The notes under the pieces are model-generated. The model was given only the letters and a program-made list of their open reading frames with translations, was not told where the DNA came from and searched no databases. DNA of 6,570 nt from DASZCR01 sp035942915 (lineage in GTDB: Bacteria > Acidobacteriota > Blastocatellia > Pyrinomonadales > Pyrinomonadaceae). Below are positions 5,450 through 6,570 of this stretch, one piece after another; position 1 is the first letter of the stretch; every line of letters begins with the position of its first letter. Both the position numbers and the translations under genes were made by a program. Location of the stretch: the NCBI GenBank assembly GCA_035942915.1, contig DASZCR010000088.1:1-6570 (forward strand), in the 5' to 3' direction.

Positions 5450-5458
5450 CAAACTCTT

Positions 5459-6433
5459 ATGATGCTGACTCTCAAGCACGTCGAGGACGCGTCTGAACGC
5501 ATACGCGAGCGCGTCCATCGCACACCCGTCGCACATTCGCGCGCCTTCGACGAGGCGGCTCGCGCCAACGCTGACGGCGCCGAGCGGCGCGTCCTCTTCA
5601 AGTGCGAGAACTTGCAGCGCGCAGGGGCTTTCAAGATTCGCGGCGCGACCAACAAGATTCTCGCGCTCGGCGAAGAGGCGCGGCGCTCAGGCGTCGTCGC
5701 CTTCTCTTCGGGCAACCACGCGCAGGCCGTCGCGCTGGCCGCGCGCGAAGCAGGTGTCCGCGCCGTGATTGCGATGCCGACCGACGCGCCCCGCTCGAAA
5801 GTGGCGGCCACCGAAGCCTACGGCGCGGAGGTGCGCTTCTACGACCGGCAGCGCGACGACCGCGAGGCGTTTGCGCGCGCCATCTCCGAACGTGAAGGGC
5901 TGCTGCTCGTCCCGCCCTACGACGATTACTACATCATGGCCGGTCAGGGAACTTGCGCGCTCGAACTGCTCGAAGAGGCGACAGACCTCGACGCGCTCGT
6001 CACGCCCTGCGGTGGCGGCGGTCTCTTTGCAGGGGCGAGCGCGGCGGCGAAGGGGTTGAACCCACGCATCCGCTGCTTCGCCGTCGAAGCCGAGACGGCC
6101 GACGACACGCGACAGTCGTTTCTCAGGGGCGAGCGCGTGCGGATAGACCCGCCGCCGACCGTCGCCGACGGGATGCGCAACCAATCGCCCGGAGAACTGA
6201 CGTTTCCCCTCATCCGACAGAACGCCGAAGACGTGCTCATCGTCTCCGACGAAGAGATTATCGCGACGATGCGCTTTATCCTCTTTCGCCTGAAACTGCT
6301 CGTCGAGCCGACAGGCGCGGCGGCCGCAGCGGCCGTCCTCTTTGGCAAACTCCCGCGCGAGATAAGCCGCGTCGGCGTCATCCTCTCAGGCGGAAACGTT
6401 GACTCCGAAGTGCTGGCCGCGCTCATCAGCTAG
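5459..6433 (+). CDS. PLP-dependent threonine/serine dehydratase or serine racemase family enzyme
   Basis: A 324-residue fold-type II PLP enzyme without the C-terminal ACT-like regulatory domain of biosynthetic threonine deaminase, so it is the short type. Likely activities are deamination of L-threonine/L-serine to 2-oxo acid and ammonia, dehydration of 3-hydroxyaspartate, or serine racemisation. Lys59 in GAFKIRGA binds PLP. SSGNHAQA (83-90) has Ser84 at the position used as second acid/base in serine racemases; many threonine dehydratases have SAGNH. GGGGL (185-189) holds the PLP phosphate. Glu210, Ala214 and Asp216 match the divalent-metal site of serine racemase. SGGN (310-313) contacts the pyridine ring. 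The start may be ATG 5459 or the adjacent ATG 5462; neither has a clear ribosome binding site, and coupling to lipB is likely. The C-terminus looks complete to within a few residues, but the TAG stop lies exactly at the edge of an insertion sequence. Confidence 0.88.
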   Translation: MMLTLKHVEDASERIRERVHRTPVAHSRAFDEAARANADGAERRVLFKCENLQRAGAFKIRGATNKILALGEEARRSGVVAFSSGNHAQAVALAAREAGVRAVIAMPTDAPRSKVAATEAYGAEVRFYDRQRDDREAFARAISEREGLLLVPPYDDYYIMAGQGTCALELLEEATDLDALVTPCGGGGLFAGASAAAKGLNPRIRCFAVEAETADDTRQSFLRGERVRIDPPPTVADGMRNQSPGELTFPLIRQNAEDVLIVSDEEIIATMRFILFRLKLLVEPTGAAAAAAVLFGKLPREISRVGVILSGGNVDSEVLAALIS

Positions 6434-6570
6434 AGCCTGTTATGAACTTTGAGCTAACACTTCGACCAGACGCTTGAGCATCAGGATCGCGAAGGCCAGA
6501 AAATGCAAGCCCGCCAGTGTCTCAGGCAGCCGTTCGTAATCACGCGCCAGGCGGCGGAAGCGCGCCGCCC
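6433..6570. mobile_element. End of an IS5-family insertion sequence (continues beyond the window)
   Basis: The sequence from GAGCCTGTTATGAACTTTG onward looks like a terminal inverted repeat of the IS427/IS1031-like part of the IS5 family. It carries the transposase 3' end in inverted orientation, with the stop codon a few bases inside the element. The flanking bases CTA/CTAG (6430-6433) fit the short TA-containing targets of this family, so the exact border is 6433 or 6434. The other end and the target duplication lie outside the window. Confidence 0.75.
6440..6570 (-). CDS. IS5-family transposase, C-terminal 42 residues (5'-partial)
   Basis: Reading the - strand from 6568 gives 42 codons and a TAA stop (6442-6440). 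The peptide contains FRRLARDYERLPETLAGL followed by HFLAFAILMLKRL, which is the usual C-terminal end of DDE transposases of IS5-family elements (the RDYE/KDYE helix with the catalytic Glu region, then a hydrophobic helix). The catalytic Asp residues lie upstream, outside the window, so whether the transposase is intact cannot be judged. It faces the dehydratase gene. Confidence 0.8.
   Translation of the reverse strand, partial: AARFRRLARDYERLPETLAGLHFLAFAILMLKRLVEVLAQSS

Noticed and set aside
5450..5458. Separate promoter for the dehydratase gene
   Set aside because: Only 9 bp lie between the genes and no convincing -35/-10 pair was seen at the end of lipB; co-transcription is simpler.

Overview
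The window is a GC-rich, densely coded piece of bacterial chromosome. The best taxonomic clue is the protein at 2644-3975. It has the layout of the 'VWFA-related Acidobacterial domain' family: a short beta domain, a von Willebrand A domain and a C-terminal beta domain. Together with the DUF5666-like/OmpA fusion next door, this points to Acidobacteriota, possibly class Blastocatellia. That placement is inference from protein families; no rRNA or other marker gene is present.

Layout from left to right. Positions 1-1055 hold the 3' part of a lipoate-dependent 2-oxo acid dehydrogenase E2 gene, entering from outside the window and followed by a terminator-like hairpin with a GCAA tetraloop. Positions 1056-1464 are non-coding and carry that hairpin, a good promoter candidate and a structured leader. 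Then come two genes for exported proteins on the + strand: an OmpA-family envelope protein (1465-2520) and the VWA protein (2644-3975). They are separated by a 14-bp perfect inverted repeat. The whole gap 3976-4105, stop codon to stop codon, consists of degenerate 7-bp tandem repeats in two opposed blocks that can fold into a 28-bp stem. A small secreted helical protein of unknown function lies on the - strand (4106-4636). It is divergent from lipB (4772-5449), and the two promoters can be read in the 135-bp gap. lipB appears to be leaderless. A fold-type II PLP enzyme of the threonine dehydratase/serine racemase family (5459-6433) follows lipB after 9 bp. At its stop codon an IS5-family insertion sequence begins; only the last 42 codons of its transposase (- strand) are in the window.

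How the genes fit together. LipB makes the octanoyl transfer that starts lipoylation of E2 proteins such as the one at the left edge, so these two are linked by pathway though not by operon. The three proteins in the middle are all predicted to be exported, and all three predicted signal peptidase I sites leave Gln at +1. I found no complete, clearly new multi-gene system. The most unusual elements are the heptad repeat block, the shared A|Q signal-peptide ends, the IS junction that forms or abuts a stop codon, and the leaderless extended -10 start of lipB.
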